Below the pieces are notes generated by a model that saw nothing but the letters and a program-made list of their open reading frames with translations, had not been told where the DNA came from and did not search any database. Both the position numbers and the translations under genes were made by a program. 64,000 nucleotides of DNA from Actinomadura sp. WMMA1423 (GTDB taxonomy: Bacteria; Actinomycetota; Actinomycetes; Streptosporangiales; Streptosporangiaceae): assembly GCF_006547145.1 (NCBI RefSeq), contig NZ_CP041244.1, forward strand, positions 2,480,001 through 2,544,000, read 5' to 3'. This document shows positions 17,364-26,370 of the stretch, piece by piece. Every line of letters starts with the position of its first letter. Position 1 is the first letter of the stretch.

Positions 17364-18440
17364 CTACTGGATGCCCGCGTCCTTGCACTTGGCCGCGTAC
17401 GCGCCCTTGCACAGGTCTTCCTTCTTGACGAACCCGTCGTCCGTGACCTGCTTGATGTTCTCCTTGGTGACGCCGATGGGGCTCAGGAGGACCGACGGCA
17501 CGTCGCGCTTGCCCTCAGGGTCGTTCGTGGTCCCGTTGGTCTCGCCCTTCTCGCCCTTGATGAGGGAGACGGCGAGCTTGGCGGCCGCGTCGGCCTCCTG
17601 CTTGACCGGCTTGTAGACCGTCATGCACTGGTCGCCGTCGAGGATGTGCTGCAGCCCCTCGAGGGTGGCGTCCTGGCCGGTGACGGCGACCTTGCCGCCC
17701 TGCTTGTTCTTCTTGAGGATCGAGATGACCGCGCCGCCGATGCCGTCGTTGGCGGCGAGCACGCCGTCGATCTTGCCCTTCTGCTCGGTCCACATCTGCT
17801 CGAAGAGCGTGGCGGCCTGCTCGGCCTTCCAGTCGGGGACGGCCTGCTCGGCGACCTTCTTGTAGGAGCTCGCCTGGTCGAGCACGTTGTGGGCGCCCTT
17901 GGCGAACAGCGTCGCGTTGTTGTCGGTCGGGGCGCCGTTGAGGTAGGCGATGTTCGCCGACTTGTCACCGAGGCACTTCTGCAGGCCCTTGCCGAGCTCC
18001 TCGCCGACCTTCACGTTGTCGAAGGAGACGTAGTAGTCGGACACGCCGCCCAGGGCGAGCCGGTCGTAGTCGATGGTCTTGACGCCCTGCGACTGCGCCT
18101 TGCGCTGCACGGCGGCCGCGGAGTTCGAGTCGATGCCGTCCAGGACCAGGACCGTGACGCCGCTGGTGAGCATCTGGTCGGCGATCGTCTGGAAGCGCTG
18201 GGTCGAACCCTCGGCGTTCTGGATGTCGTAGGCCACACCGGCGGCCTTGAAGGCCTGCTCCAGGTAGGGCCGGTCGAAGCTCTCGTACCGGACGGAGGAG
18301 GTGGTGTCGGGCAGGATCACGCCGACCTTGCCCTTCGAGCCGGAACCGCCCGACTCGTTGGAGTCGCCGTCCCCGCACGCGGTGAGGCTGAGCGCCGCCG
18401 CCGTCGTGACGGCCAGGAAGCTGAGGATCCCCTTGCGCAT
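17364..18440 (-). CDS. Sugar-binding lipoprotein, xylose-type (XylF-like)
   Basis: A 358-residue periplasmic-binding-protein of the type I (ribose/xylose) fold. The signal peptide ends in the lipobox LTAC (residues 18-21), so it is a membrane-anchored lipoprotein. The domain shows VGVILPDTTSSVRYESFDRP, LVLDGIDSNSAAA, DYDRLALGG, and DGVLAANDGIGGAVISILKK, which match XylF-type proteins. First gene of the operon binding protein - ATPase - permease - ATPase2 - ROK. Xylose or a related monosaccharide is the likely ligand; this is an inference from family resemblance. Confidence 0.93.
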   Translation of the reverse strand: MRKGILSFLAVTTAAALSLTACGDGDSNESGGSGSKGKVGVILPDTTSSVRYESFDRPYLEQAFKAAGVAYDIQNAEGSTQRFQTIADQMLTSGVTVLVLDGIDSNSAAAVQRKAQSQGVKTIDYDRLALGGVSDYYVSFDNVKVGEELGKGLQKCLGDKSANIAYLNGAPTDNNATLFAKGAHNVLDQASSYKKVAEQAVPDWKAEQAATLFEQMWTEQKGKIDGVLAANDGIGGAVISILKKNKQGGKVAVTGQDATLEGLQHILDGDQCMTVYKPVKQEADAAAKLAVSLIKGEKGETNGTTNDPEGKRDVPSVLLSPIGVTKENIKQVTDDGFVKKEDLCKGAYAAKCKDAGIQ

Positions 18441-18808
18441 TGCCGGGTCCTTTCTGGGGGTGGCCGCCGTGCGGCCGGGGGGTGGTAGCCGGCGCTGGTG
18501 ACCGAGATCACCCGCTCCGGTGGGAATGTTGTGTCCCGCAACTTACGTCGCGGTTGCCCGGAGCGCCAGAGTTCGCGCAAGGTTCATTTGTTGTCGGCGG
18601 TAACAATCATGTAACACGAGATCAACACGGGTGGAACACCGAGGGGGCGCGGGACGCGGCAGCAGGACCGGGCCGCGGGCGCGGGCATGCTCACGTTGAC
18701 CCACGTCGGAGATATGTTTCGTGGATCAACATTCACCGCGACCCGCGGTCAGAGCACGCCTCACTGCCGCGGCACCGCGGGGGCGGGCCGGGTCGTGGGG
18801 AGCGGGGC
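18441..18808. other. Divergent/upstream regulatory region of the sugar operon
   Basis: 368 bases without a gene, between the operon start (18440, minus) and the stop of the small gene at 18809. The part from 18530 to 18640 is AT-richer than its surroundings and holds the GTAAC-N6-GTAAC site. The operon promoter should lie here. I see no coding signal and no other repeat. Confidence 0.6.
18600..18615. promoter_or_regulatory. Direct repeat GTAAC-N6-GTAAC, candidate OmpR-family (GlnR/MtrA type) site
   Basis: GTAAC AATCAT GTAAC: two identical pentamers with an 11-base period, the geometry used by OmpR-family regulators. It resembles GlnR boxes (GTnAC-N6-GnAAC) and MtrA-type sites. It lies about 160 bases upstream of the sugar-binding lipoprotein start. 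GlnR is known to control non-PTS sugar ABC importers in some actinomycetes; assignment here is an inference from one site. Confidence 0.4.
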
Positions 18809-19102
18809 TCAGGCGGACAGCACGCGGGCGACGCGGTCGGCCGCGGCGGAGGCGTCGGCGGCCGGCGCGATGCGCTCGGCCCACGACCACCAGTACCACC
18901 AGCCGTCCGCGCCCTGCTCCGCCAGGATGTTCTCGGTCAGAGCGGCCGCTTCGGGATTCATCACGTGCAGGCTGGGCGACTGGCCGCGGGGCAGGGTGAG
19001 ACGCACCCGGAGACCGCGCTTGACCAGCTCCTCGCCGAGCTCTTCCAGATATTCGATCCGCGTCTTGGAAGGCGCGGCTGTTCCCGTGTCGTCAGGCGTC
19101 AT
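18809..19102 (-). CDS. Small protein of unknown function
   Basis: A 97-residue soluble protein starting MTPDDTGTAAPSKTRIEYLE, with an ELGEELVKRGLRVRLTLPRG helix-strand segment and an unusual aromatic stretch GWWYWWSWAERI near residue 70. ATG 19102 has GAGGA upstream. No signal peptide or membrane segment. The Trp-rich segment recalls the small protein at 30159-30389 (TGSWWAMVPLREGP), which also pairs a predicted helix-strand unit with Trp residues. Such proteins are common in actinomycetes, but the family is not recognised. Confidence 0.65.
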   Translation of the reverse strand: MTPDDTGTAAPSKTRIEYLEELGEELVKRGLRVRLTLPRGQSPSLHVMNPEAAALTENILAEQGADGWWYWWSWAERIAPAADASAAADRVARVLSA

Positions 19103-19301
19103 CTTGTTTCCTCACGGACTCCGTGCGGCCCGACGTGCGATTCAGCCTCCCTCTTCACCCGCCCGCGCGCAAGCACCGCCGGCCTGTCGGCCGCGGGGCG
19201 GGCGGGGCGGGGCCGCGAGGGCGGACCGCGTTTCGGAGGTCGACCGGACCCTATCCGGGATATCTTGCGCTTGGCAGATGAACCGGCACATGGGGGCGAC
19301 G

Positions 19302-19898
19302 ATGACGGTGGGCGCGGGTGCCCAGCCAGGATCCGGGCCGTCCGCCGCACCGGCGGCCGGCGCGTCGCGGGGCGGGCGGACATGGCACCGGTTCCACTAC
19401 GCGGTCGGCGTGTTCGTCATCGCCTACGGCGTGGCGAGCCTCGCGAGCGCGGCGGCGCTGTGGGGCGACCGGACCGACGAGGTGGAGGGCTACTTCGGGT
19501 CCGGTCCGGCCACGGGGATCCTGGTCCTGGCCAAGGCGGTCCAGGTGCTGCTCGTCGTCACGGCCGCGGCGGGGGTGGTGCTCCGCCGCGACCTGCTCCT
19601 GGTCCCGCCCGTCGCGGGGTGGATGGCCGGGTTCGCGATGTTCTCCGTCCTGGACGTCTTCACCGGCAGGTGGGGCGGCCTCGTCGAGCACCTGGCCTAC
19701 CTGGCGGCGTTCGTCGTCCTGCTCTTCCTGTCCTACGGGCTGAGCGCGAAGGTCCAGCTCGCGGGCGCGCCGAAGGAGCCCGCGCCGGAGGGCTCACCGC
19801 GCGGTCCGGGCGGGCTGACCCGGACGCAGGAGTTCGCGCTCCAGGCCATCAACCGCGCCGCCGCGCTCGCGAGCCAGCGCCCGGAGAAGCGCGGCTGA
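19302..19898 (+). CDS. Four-helix membrane protein of unknown function
   Basis: A 198-residue protein with a Gly/Ala/Pro-rich N-terminus (residues 1-35), then four hydrophobic segments (HYAVGVFVIAYGVASLASAA; ILVLAKAVQVLLVVTAAAGV; LLVPPVAGWMAGFAMFSVLD; HLAYLAAFVVLLFLSYGLSA) and a cytosolic tail. The start is uncertain: ATG 19302 has GGGGG upstream; in-frame ATGs at 19278 and 19290 are alternatives. It precedes the M14 peptidase gene by 58 bases on the same strand. No family assigned. Confidence 0.65.
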   Translation: MTVGAGAQPGSGPSAAPAAGASRGGRTWHRFHYAVGVFVIAYGVASLASAAALWGDRTDEVEGYFGSGPATGILVLAKAVQVLLVVTAAAGVVLRRDLLLVPPVAGWMAGFAMFSVLDVFTGRWGGLVEHLAYLAAFVVLLFLSYGLSAKVQLAGAPKEPAPEGSPRGPGGLTRTQEFALQAINRAAALASQRPEKRG

Positions 19899-19956
19899 TC
19901 TTTCTTGGCAGAAGTTGCCCTTGGTGGCGGCTGCGGCCGATGTCACGTTGTGGCTC

Positions 19957-22479
19957 ATGAGAGCCCGAAAACTGGCGCTGCCTGTGGTGATGGCGGCGTC
20001 CCTGGCCGCCGCGGCGTCGCTCGCCGCGCCCGCCGCCGCGCTGCCCGCCGCGCCCGCGGCCGGCTGCGACCCGACCGGGACCGCACCGGTCTACCGGGGC
20101 AAGGTCCCCTCCCCCGAGCAGGTCCTCGGCTTCGACCTCGGCGAGCGGCCGGTCACCGCCGCCGAGTCGGACACCTACCTGGAGGCGGTCGCCGCCAAGA
20201 GCGAGCGCGTCGTGTCCGGGACGCTGGCCACCACCGCGCAGGGGCGGCCGCTGAAGTACGCGATCGCCGGACGGCCCGAACTGGTCTCCAAGGCGGGGCT
20301 GGCCAAGGTGCGGACGGAGGCCGCCCTCCTGCGCGACCCGCGGACCCCGGCCGCGCTCGCCAAGCGGATCACCGACCGCGGCGTCCCGATCCTGTGGGTC
20401 AGCGGCAACGTCCACGGCGACGAGCCGAGCGGCACCGACGCCGCGCTGCGGGTGCTGCGCGACCTCGGCGACCGCGCCGACTGCGCCGCGACCGGGATCC
20501 TCGCCGACGCGCTCGTGGTCGTCCTCCCGACCCAGAACCCGGACGGCCGCACGCTGGAGACGAGGCAGAACGCCTACGGCTTCGACATGAACCGCGACTG
20601 GTTCGCGCGCACGCAGCCGGAGACCGACGGCAAGCTCGCGATGCTGAACCAGTACCCGCCCGCGCTCTACATCGACGCGCACGAGATGGGCGGGGACTCG
20701 TTCTTCTTCCCGCCGAACGCCGACCCGGTCTACCACGAGACCCCCGAGCAGGCGATCGGCTGGATCAACGACCTGTACGGGCCGGCGATGGCGGCCGAGT
20801 TCACGCGGCAGGGCATCGACTTCTTCAACCGCGACGTCTACGACCTCTTCTACCAGGGGTACGGCGACACGGTGCCGACCAGCGCGTTCCACGCCGCCGG
20901 GATGACCTACGAGAAGGGCGACCAGAGCCCGTACCCGGACCGGGTGAAGGAGCAGTACCTCACCCAGTGGGTGTCGCTGTCGGCGGCGGCGCGCAGCCGG
21001 CACCGGATCCTCACCGAGTGGCGCCGGATGACGGTCGACGCCTACGAGCAGGGCAAGGCGGGCGAGCTGGAGCCCAACCAGGTCTACAACCCGCCGAACA
21101 CCGTCGACCGCCTGGTGCCCGACCGGAAGGTGCGGAGCTACTTCCTGCGCGACGACGACCCGGCCAAGCGCGCGGAAGTCGCCCTCATCGTGCGGCGGCT
21201 GCAGCGCATGGGGGTGCGCGTCGAGAGGCTCGTCCGGCCGCTGTCCGTCCCCGACTTCAAGTCCTACGGGCGTCCCGAGGCCGCGGCGACGCTGCCCGCG
21301 GGCACGTACTGGATCTCGATGGCGCAGGGCCAGAAGCACTGGATCCAGGCCATGCTGAACGAGGACTCCTACACGCCGTTCCCCTACTTCTACGACGTGA
21401 CGGCGTGGAGCCTGCCGCTGCTCGGCAACGTGTCCGGAGGGTCGTCGGGCGCCGTCCTGCACCCGCGGGCCGTCCCGCTGCGGACGCTCCCGGCGCCGCG
21501 ACCGGGGCACGAGGGCAGGGCGCCCAAGCTGGGCGTCCTCCAGCTGTCGGCCACGTCGTCCTCGGCGCGGCAGTCGGCCGGTTGGCTGAGGCACCGCCTC
21601 GACCGCGACTGGAAGCTGCCGTTCACGCCGCTCACCCCGGCGGACGTCGCGGCGGGCAGGCTCAAGGGCGTCGAGGTGCTGCTCACGCCGAACGGCCCGG
21701 CCTCGTCCGCCTACACGGCCCTCGGCGACGCCGGACGCGCCGCGCTCCAGCGGTGGACGCGCGACGGCGGCCGCTACGTCGGCTGGCAGGGCGGCGCGCA
21801 GCTCGCGGCCCGCCTCGGCCTGACGACCGCGACGCTCGCCGAGCCCACCTCCGACATCCCCGGCACGCTGCTCCGCGTGAAGGTGGACGGCGCGAGCCCG
21901 CTGGCCAGGGGCGTCGGCCCGACGGCGTGGAACTTCACCTCCTACGACCAGGTCATGAAGGCGTCCAGCGGCGTCGCCGTCTCGTATCCCCAGGCGGACT
22001 CGCCCGACTGGTTCGTGTCCGGGTTCGAGCGCGGCGCGTCCGAGCTGGGCGGCACGGCGGCGGTCGTGGACCAGCCCGTCGGGAAGGGGCGGTCCGTGCT
22101 GTTCGCGGCCGAGCCCAACTTCCGCGCGTTCAGCGACGGGACGGCCAAGCTGCTCTACAACGCGATCCTCGGCTCCGACCCGGCCAAGGCGGCGGCGCCG
22201 CAGGCGACCGCCACCGCGAAGGCGGCCCAGGAGGCCTCGCGACTGCCGTCGTTCGAGTCGCCGATCCGGGTGTCGGTCAAGGCGGCGGACGCCGCGAGGA
22301 CCGCGTCGCTGCTGCGGTCCGTCGGAGCCGTGTGGTCGCGGAACGACTCCGGCGGCGTCGTCCACTACGTCATCGACAACCCGCAGGGCCTGCCGGCGGA
22401 CCACCACCCGTTCGCCGGGCGCATTCCGTCCCTGATCCGCAAGGCCGGGATCACCCCGGTCGCGGTCACCCTTCCCTGA
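19957..22479 (+). CDS. Large secreted M14-family zinc carboxypeptidase
   Basis: An 840-residue exported metallopeptidase. The signal peptide (MRARKLALPVVMAASLAAAA) is followed by a processing region and the M14 catalytic domain: zinc ligands H153 and E156 in GNVHGDEPSG, H242 in YIDAHEMGGD, and probable catalytic E319 in GMTYEKGDQ. N and R residues in FDMNRDWFARTQ match the substrate-carboxylate pocket. From about residue 400 a second domain follows, with YFLRDDDPAKRAEVALIVRR and GRYVGWQGGAQLAARLG, resembling a class-I amidotransferase-like fold often attached to these proteins. The protein is much longer than classical M14 enzymes (about 300-400). Start ATG 19957 is chosen because it begins the basic signal-peptide n-region. 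It acts outside the cell on peptides; the substrate is unknown. Confidence 0.9.
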   Translation: MRARKLALPVVMAASLAAAASLAAPAAALPAAPAAGCDPTGTAPVYRGKVPSPEQVLGFDLGERPVTAAESDTYLEAVAAKSERVVSGTLATTAQGRPLKYAIAGRPELVSKAGLAKVRTEAALLRDPRTPAALAKRITDRGVPILWVSGNVHGDEPSGTDAALRVLRDLGDRADCAATGILADALVVVLPTQNPDGRTLETRQNAYGFDMNRDWFARTQPETDGKLAMLNQYPPALYIDAHEMGGDSFFFPPNADPVYHETPEQAIGWINDLYGPAMAAEFTRQGIDFFNRDVYDLFYQGYGDTVPTSAFHAAGMTYEKGDQSPYPDRVKEQYLTQWVSLSAAARSRHRILTEWRRMTVDAYEQGKAGELEPNQVYNPPNTVDRLVPDRKVRSYFLRDDDPAKRAEVALIVRRLQRMGVRVERLVRPLSVPDFKSYGRPEAAATLPAGTYWISMAQGQKHWIQAMLNEDSYTPFPYFYDVTAWSLPLLGNVSGGSSGAVLHPRAVPLRTLPAPRPGHEGRAPKLGVLQLSATSSSARQSAGWLRHRLDRDWKLPFTPLTPADVAAGRLKGVEVLLTPNGPASSAYTALGDAGRAALQRWTRDGGRYVGWQGGAQLAARLGLTTATLAEPTSDIPGTLLRVKVDGASPLARGVGPTAWNFTSYDQVMKASSGVAVSYPQADSPDWFVSGFERGASELGGTAAVVDQPVGKGRSVLFAAEPNFRAFSDGTAKLLYNAILGSDPAKAAAPQATATAKAAQEASRLPSFESPIRVSVKAADAARTASLLRSVGAVWSRNDSGGVVHYVIDNPQGLPADHHPFAGRIPSLIRKAGITPVAVTLP

Positions 22480-22487
22480 CCGTCCCC

Positions 22488-22522
22488 CGCGCGGCGCGCC
22501 GGCCCGTCCGGCGCGCCGCGCG
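22488..22522. terminator. 15-bp hairpin between convergent genes
   Basis: CGCGCGGCGCGCCGG pairs perfectly with CCGGCGCGCCGCGCG around a 5-base loop, starting 9 bases after the peptidase stop and ahead of the convergent PTH2 gene. A bidirectional terminator is likely. Confidence 0.65.
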
Positions 22523-22587
22523 CCGTCCTCACCCCGGGCCCTGCCTCGCTCCGGCGCCGGCCCGCGCCGCGCCGCGCCGCTCGGGCC

Positions 22588-23262
22588 CTACTTGCGGACC
22601 AGCCAGGCGATCGCGGTCATCGTGCCGGGCGGGACCTCGGTGAAGCCGCCGTCCCGGACCGCGACGGCCGCCTCCTTCACGCACCGGTCCCACGACACGT
22701 CCCGCACCAGGTGGACGGGGGCGCCCGCCTCTGCCCACGCCGCCACGTGCCTGCGGCGGCCCTGGCGGAGCAGCAACTGGGCGGCGTGCCCGCACTGGGC
22801 GGCGGCCTTGCCGGTGGTCATCGTCACCTCCGGGTTGAGCGCGATCGCCGCGTACGGGGGCTCGGGCGGGGGCGCCGGCTCCTGCGCCTCAGCGAGGTCG
22901 AGGCCGGCGACCTGGAGTCTCGCCAGCTGGGGCGGGACCTCCGACACCGGCCCCGGCGGGAACGCCCGCACCTGCGCGCCCGCGTGCCGGACCGTGACGC
23001 CGGGCAGCGCCTCCGCCTCCGGCCACCGGACGCCGCGCGCCCGCCGCGCCACCTTCCTGATCCGGCGCGACTCCCACTCCCGGACGGCCTGCCGCCACTC
23101 CCCCTCGGCCCCGGCGGCGCGCGGGTCGGTCAGCAGCCTGACGACCGCGGTCGCCGCCGCCTCGCAGACCGCGCCGTGACTGGGCGGATCGGCCTTCTCG
23201 GCCCGTACCACCAGTTGCATCGCCCACGGCGGGTCGTCCAGGGGATCATATTCGGGTCGCAC
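22588..23262 (-). CDS. Peptidyl-tRNA hydrolase family II (PTH2) protein
   Basis: About 224 residues. The C-terminal part has the PTH2 signature MTTGKAAAQCGHAAQLL (Lys, Gln/Cys, His positions) and the ending PPGTMTAIAWL, typical of archaeal/eukaryotic-type Pth2, which releases peptides from stalled peptidyl-tRNA. The N-terminal half (PPWAMQLVVRAEKADPPSHG onward) is an actinobacterial extension of similar fold. The start is uncertain: GTG 23262 (VRPEYDPLDDPPW) is preferred on family length; ATG 23220 or 23319 are alternatives. It would overlap nothing and is divergent from the coiled-coil protein gene. It probably supplements the canonical Pth encoded elsewhere. Confidence 0.82.
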   Translation of the reverse strand: MRPEYDPLDDPPWAMQLVVRAEKADPPSHGAVCEAAATAVVRLLTDPRAAGAEGEWRQAVREWESRRIRKVARRARGVRWPEAEALPGVTVRHAGAQVRAFPPGPVSEVPPQLARLQVAGLDLAEAQEPAPPPEPPYAAIALNPEVTMTTGKAAAQCGHAAQLLLRQGRRRHVAAWAEAGAPVHLVRDVSWDRCVKEAAVAVRDGGFTEVPPGTMTAIAWLVRK

Positions 23263-23363
23263 CCCGTGGAGTATTCCAAACTCCCTTCCGCTTCCCGGGA
23301 GCGGTAGTGGGTACTGCAACTCTTACCGTTCCCCGGACGTCGTTCAGGTACGGGAGGTCGCCG

Positions 23364-24434
23364 GTGACCAGTGGCGCATGGAGCGATTCCATACCGGGAG
23401 TCGGGACGTTCTTCGTCGGCATCGACGTCGCCCCCGGCCGCTACCGCTGCGAGGACGGCAAGGGCGGCTGGTGGGTGCGCTTCACCGGTCCGGGCGGAGG
23501 CGACCCCGTCGGCTCGTGGCCGCTTCCCGCCGGCCCGACCGAGATCGAGATCGCGCAGAGCGACTTCGCGTTCGAGACCCACGTCTCCACGTCCTGGCGG
23601 CGCATCGCGCCGCCGCGCGCCCCGGAGGACGGCGCCCCGGCCGAGCCGCGGCCCGTCGCCGACCCGGCGCTGCGCGCCGAGCTGGACACGATCGTCGCGC
23701 GCCGCAAGCCGCTGGTGTGGCTGGCGCCGCTGTCGGTGCTCGTCCTCGGCCTGCTCGGCTCCCCGCTGCTCGGCTCGCTGTGGCTGATCGGCCTCGGCAT
23801 GCTCGCCGTCCTGGTCGCGCTCGGCACCCCGTCGGTCTCGCTGGACCTGCGGCGGGCGCGCGAGCTCGAGCGCCGCCGCGACCGCTACCTCGTCCCGGAG
23901 GACTTCGACGACGAGGGCCGCGTGCTGCTGGCGCGCGTCCAGGCGGCGGTCGACGCCGTCCGCGACTCCCAGGTCAACCGCGAGGGCCTGCTCGACGCGG
24001 TGGACAACGGGGTCACGCTGCCCCGGCAGGAATGGGAGATCGCGCAGGTCCTGGCGAAGCAGTCGAAGCTGCGCGCGGACCACGACGAGATGGCCGGTAC
24101 CGAGACGCTCCCCGAGGTGGCGGCGGCGCTGCGACCGCTGCGCGACAAGCTCGACACCTCGGTCGAGGCGGTGACGCGCCGCATCGAGGCGCTGGAGCGC
24201 TACGCCGAGCGCGCCAGATCCGCCGACGAGGTCCTGCGCGCCCAGCGCCACCTGGAGTCGATCGCGGCGAAGGCGCACGAGTACGACGAACTGCTCGCCG
24301 ACACCGTCCGCGACGACCTGGCGCTACCCGCGATCGAACGCCTGACCGAACAGGGCGACGAGCTGCTGCGCACCCTGCGCGAGCGCCTCGCCGAGGCGGC
24401 CGAGGCGGGCGGGGAACTCCCGCCCCCCTCCTGA
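23364..24434 (+). CDS. Membrane-anchored coiled-coil protein of unknown function
   Basis: 356 residues. The N-terminal domain (VGTFFVGIDVAPGRYRCEDG, GWWVRFTGPGGGDPVGSWPL) looks like a small all-beta module seen in actinomycete surface-exposed or secreted proteins. Two hydrophobic segments follow (PLVWLAPLSVLVLGLLGSPL, LWLIGLGMLAVLVALG) and a long helical C-terminal part with predicted coiled coil (from about residue 175 to the end, ARELERRRDRY onward). GTG 23364 is supported by GGGAGG 7 bases upstream; GTG 23307 is less likely. Topology and role are unknown. Confidence 0.75.
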   Translation: MTSGAWSDSIPGVGTFFVGIDVAPGRYRCEDGKGGWWVRFTGPGGGDPVGSWPLPAGPTEIEIAQSDFAFETHVSTSWRRIAPPRAPEDGAPAEPRPVADPALRAELDTIVARRKPLVWLAPLSVLVLGLLGSPLLGSLWLIGLGMLAVLVALGTPSVSLDLRRARELERRRDRYLVPEDFDDEGRVLLARVQAAVDAVRDSQVNREGLLDAVDNGVTLPRQEWEIAQVLAKQSKLRADHDEMAGTETLPEVAAALRPLRDKLDTSVEAVTRRIEALERYAERARSADEVLRAQRHLESIAAKAHEYDELLADTVRDDLALPAIERLTEQGDELLRTLRERLAEAAEAGGELPPPS

Positions 24435-24609
24435 CCCGCGCTCCCGCCGCGGGCCCCCCTTCGCACGGGCACGGGGTCGCTTGTCGAGATCGTGATCTTC
24501 TCGCGCCCACAGGTGCCCGAAAAAAATGTCAAGATCACCACACAACTGAAACCCGGCATGGACGGCGTTCCCTCCCCGCTGCGCCGCATGCCGCGACCAG
24601 GAGGTGTGG

Positions 24610-26316
24610 ATGCGTCCACGTCGAACCATTCCGGTGCTGCTCGCCGCCCTCGCGGTGACGGTTCCGGCGTCCATCGCGGGGAGTGCGGGGACGGCGCTCG
24701 CCCAGGCGTCGATTCCGGCCCCCACCGTCACCTCGGCCGACTACCCCGACGACGACGCCTGGCACGACGGGGTCGGGATCTACGGCGAGTTCACGATCGA
24801 CGACCCCGGCGACCAGGCGGCACGGTACTCGGTGTCCATCACCGGACAGCCGGGCCTGGATCTCGCCACCCATGACGGGGCGCCCGTGACCGTGGCGATC
24901 GCCCCCCAACGCAGCGGGCCCGTCTACCTGACGGTCCAGTCCTTCGGCCCGGCGGGCGAGAACAGCCCGACGACGAACTACCTGTTCCTGGTGAACGCGG
25001 GCAGTGCCCCGAAGGCGCACTGGAAGCTCGACGAGCCCGCCGGGGCCCGCCAGTTCACGGCGGAGGCACGGGAGGGCGATGACCCGGCCGTCGCGCAGGC
25101 GACCGGACAGGTCTCCGCCGGCGCCGAGGGGCAACTCGGGACGGCGGCGCGCCTGGACGGCGGCCACGCCGACACCGCGGCGCTCGTGGACACCGCCAAG
25201 AGCTTCACGGTGTCCGCCTGGGCCAGACCGGCGGCGGACGGCGACTCCGTCGTCGTGGCGGCGACCGGGGAGCAGAAGAACGCGTTCTCGCTCCAGTCGC
25301 GGGTCGGGCACTGGGCGTTCGTGAAGTCCGACGCCGACGCCCGCGGCGCGGCGATCAGCCAGGCCGTCGCGGAGCAACCCGTCTACCCCGGCACCTGGGC
25401 CCATCTGACCGGCTCCTACGACGCGACGCGGAAGAGGCTGCGGCTCTACGTGAACGGGGCCCTCGCGTCCGACGTCGACTCCGGCGATCCGGCCTGGAGC
25501 GCGCAGGGCCCGCTGCGGCTCGGCGCCGGCGTCCGGCCCCGGGCGTACCCCTTCCTCGGTGATCTCGACGAGGTCCGGGTGTACGACCGGATCATCGTCC
25601 CGGCCGAGGCGGCGGCTCTCCCGAGACTCCCGAAGAAGGTGCACGGGCGCTGGAAGTTCAACGTCGACGGCGACGACGACTCCGCGCTCGGCAATGACAT
25701 GGCGCTGCGGGACGGGGCGGCGGTCGACCCGAACGCCGGATTCCTCGGGTGGGCGTCTCCGGCCGGACTGAGGCTGGACGGCACGGCGGCGTACGCGCAG
25801 ACCTCCGGTCCCGTCATCCGCGCCGACCGGAGCTTCACCGTTTCCACCTGGGTGAACACGGAGCAGATGCCGACGAGGGCCTCGACCCTCCTCTCCCTGC
25901 CGGGCCGGAACGTCAACCGGTTCGCACTCCGCTTCGTGCCGGGGGATGAGCCCGGTACTCACACATGGCAGTCGTCGATGGCCGACTCTGACGCCGCGGA
26001 CGCGAAGGTCACCGTCGCCACGCACACGGCCTCCTCCTGGTGGTGGGATCACCTCGCCGTCGTCTATGACGCTCCCACCAGGACGATGACCCTGTACGTG
26101 AACGGCGAGCCCGAGGAGAACAGGTCGATCAAGAGCGGTGTCGGCGCGTTCGACGCCGGGGGCGCCCTCCAGGTCGGGCGTTCCGCACTCGGCGACCCCG
26201 AGTACTGGCCGGGCGCCGTCGACGACGTCTGGGCGTTCCAGGGAGCGCTGGCGCAGCAGGACGTCGCCACCCTCGCGGGCGGCGCCGAGCTGGAGACCCC
26301 GGACCAGTTCGACTGA
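24610..26316 (+). CDS. Secreted protein with two LamG/concanavalin-like domains
   Basis: 568 residues. ATG 24610 follows AGGAGG (24599-24604). Signal peptide MRPRRTIPVLLAALAVTV ends near residue 30. An immunoglobulin-like segment is followed by two LamG-like jelly-roll domains of about 180 residues each, recognisable from parallel motifs: SFTVSAWARPA / SFTVSTWVNTEQ; WAHLTGSYDATRKRLRLYVN / WDHLAVVYDAPTRTMTLYVN; GDLDEVRVYDR / GAVDDVWAFQG. These domains bind carbohydrates or proteins outside the cell. No enzyme domain is present. Immediately upstream (24520-24560) is an AT-rich stretch that may be the promoter. Confidence 0.88.
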   Translation: MRPRRTIPVLLAALAVTVPASIAGSAGTALAQASIPAPTVTSADYPDDDAWHDGVGIYGEFTIDDPGDQAARYSVSITGQPGLDLATHDGAPVTVAIAPQRSGPVYLTVQSFGPAGENSPTTNYLFLVNAGSAPKAHWKLDEPAGARQFTAEAREGDDPAVAQATGQVSAGAEGQLGTAARLDGGHADTAALVDTAKSFTVSAWARPAADGDSVVVAATGEQKNAFSLQSRVGHWAFVKSDADARGAAISQAVAEQPVYPGTWAHLTGSYDATRKRLRLYVNGALASDVDSGDPAWSAQGPLRLGAGVRPRAYPFLGDLDEVRVYDRIIVPAEAAALPRLPKKVHGRWKFNVDGDDDSALGNDMALRDGAAVDPNAGFLGWASPAGLRLDGTAAYAQTSGPVIRADRSFTVSTWVNTEQMPTRASTLLSLPGRNVNRFALRFVPGDEPGTHTWQSSMADSDAADAKVTVATHTASSWWWDHLAVVYDAPTRTMTLYVNGEPEENRSIKSGVGAFDAGGALQVGRSALGDPEYWPGAVDDVWAFQGALAQQDVATLAGGAELETPDQFD

Positions 26317-26322
26317 GGCCGC

Positions 26323-26360
26323 GCGGGCGGTGGCGGCCCTCCGGGGTCGCCACCGCCCGC
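26323..26360. terminator. 13-bp hairpin between convergent genes
   Basis: GCGGGCGGTGGCG pairs with CGCCACCGCCCGC around a 12-base loop, directly after the LamG-protein stop (26316) and before the convergent HAD gene end (26371). Confidence 0.65.
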
Positions 26361-26370
26361 CGGCCGCCGG

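Noticed and set aside
19849..22407. An 852-codon minus-strand frame opposite the M14 peptidase
   Set aside because: The plus-strand gene has zinc-ligand motifs and a signal peptide; the antisense frame is Arg/Gly/Val-rich without motifs.
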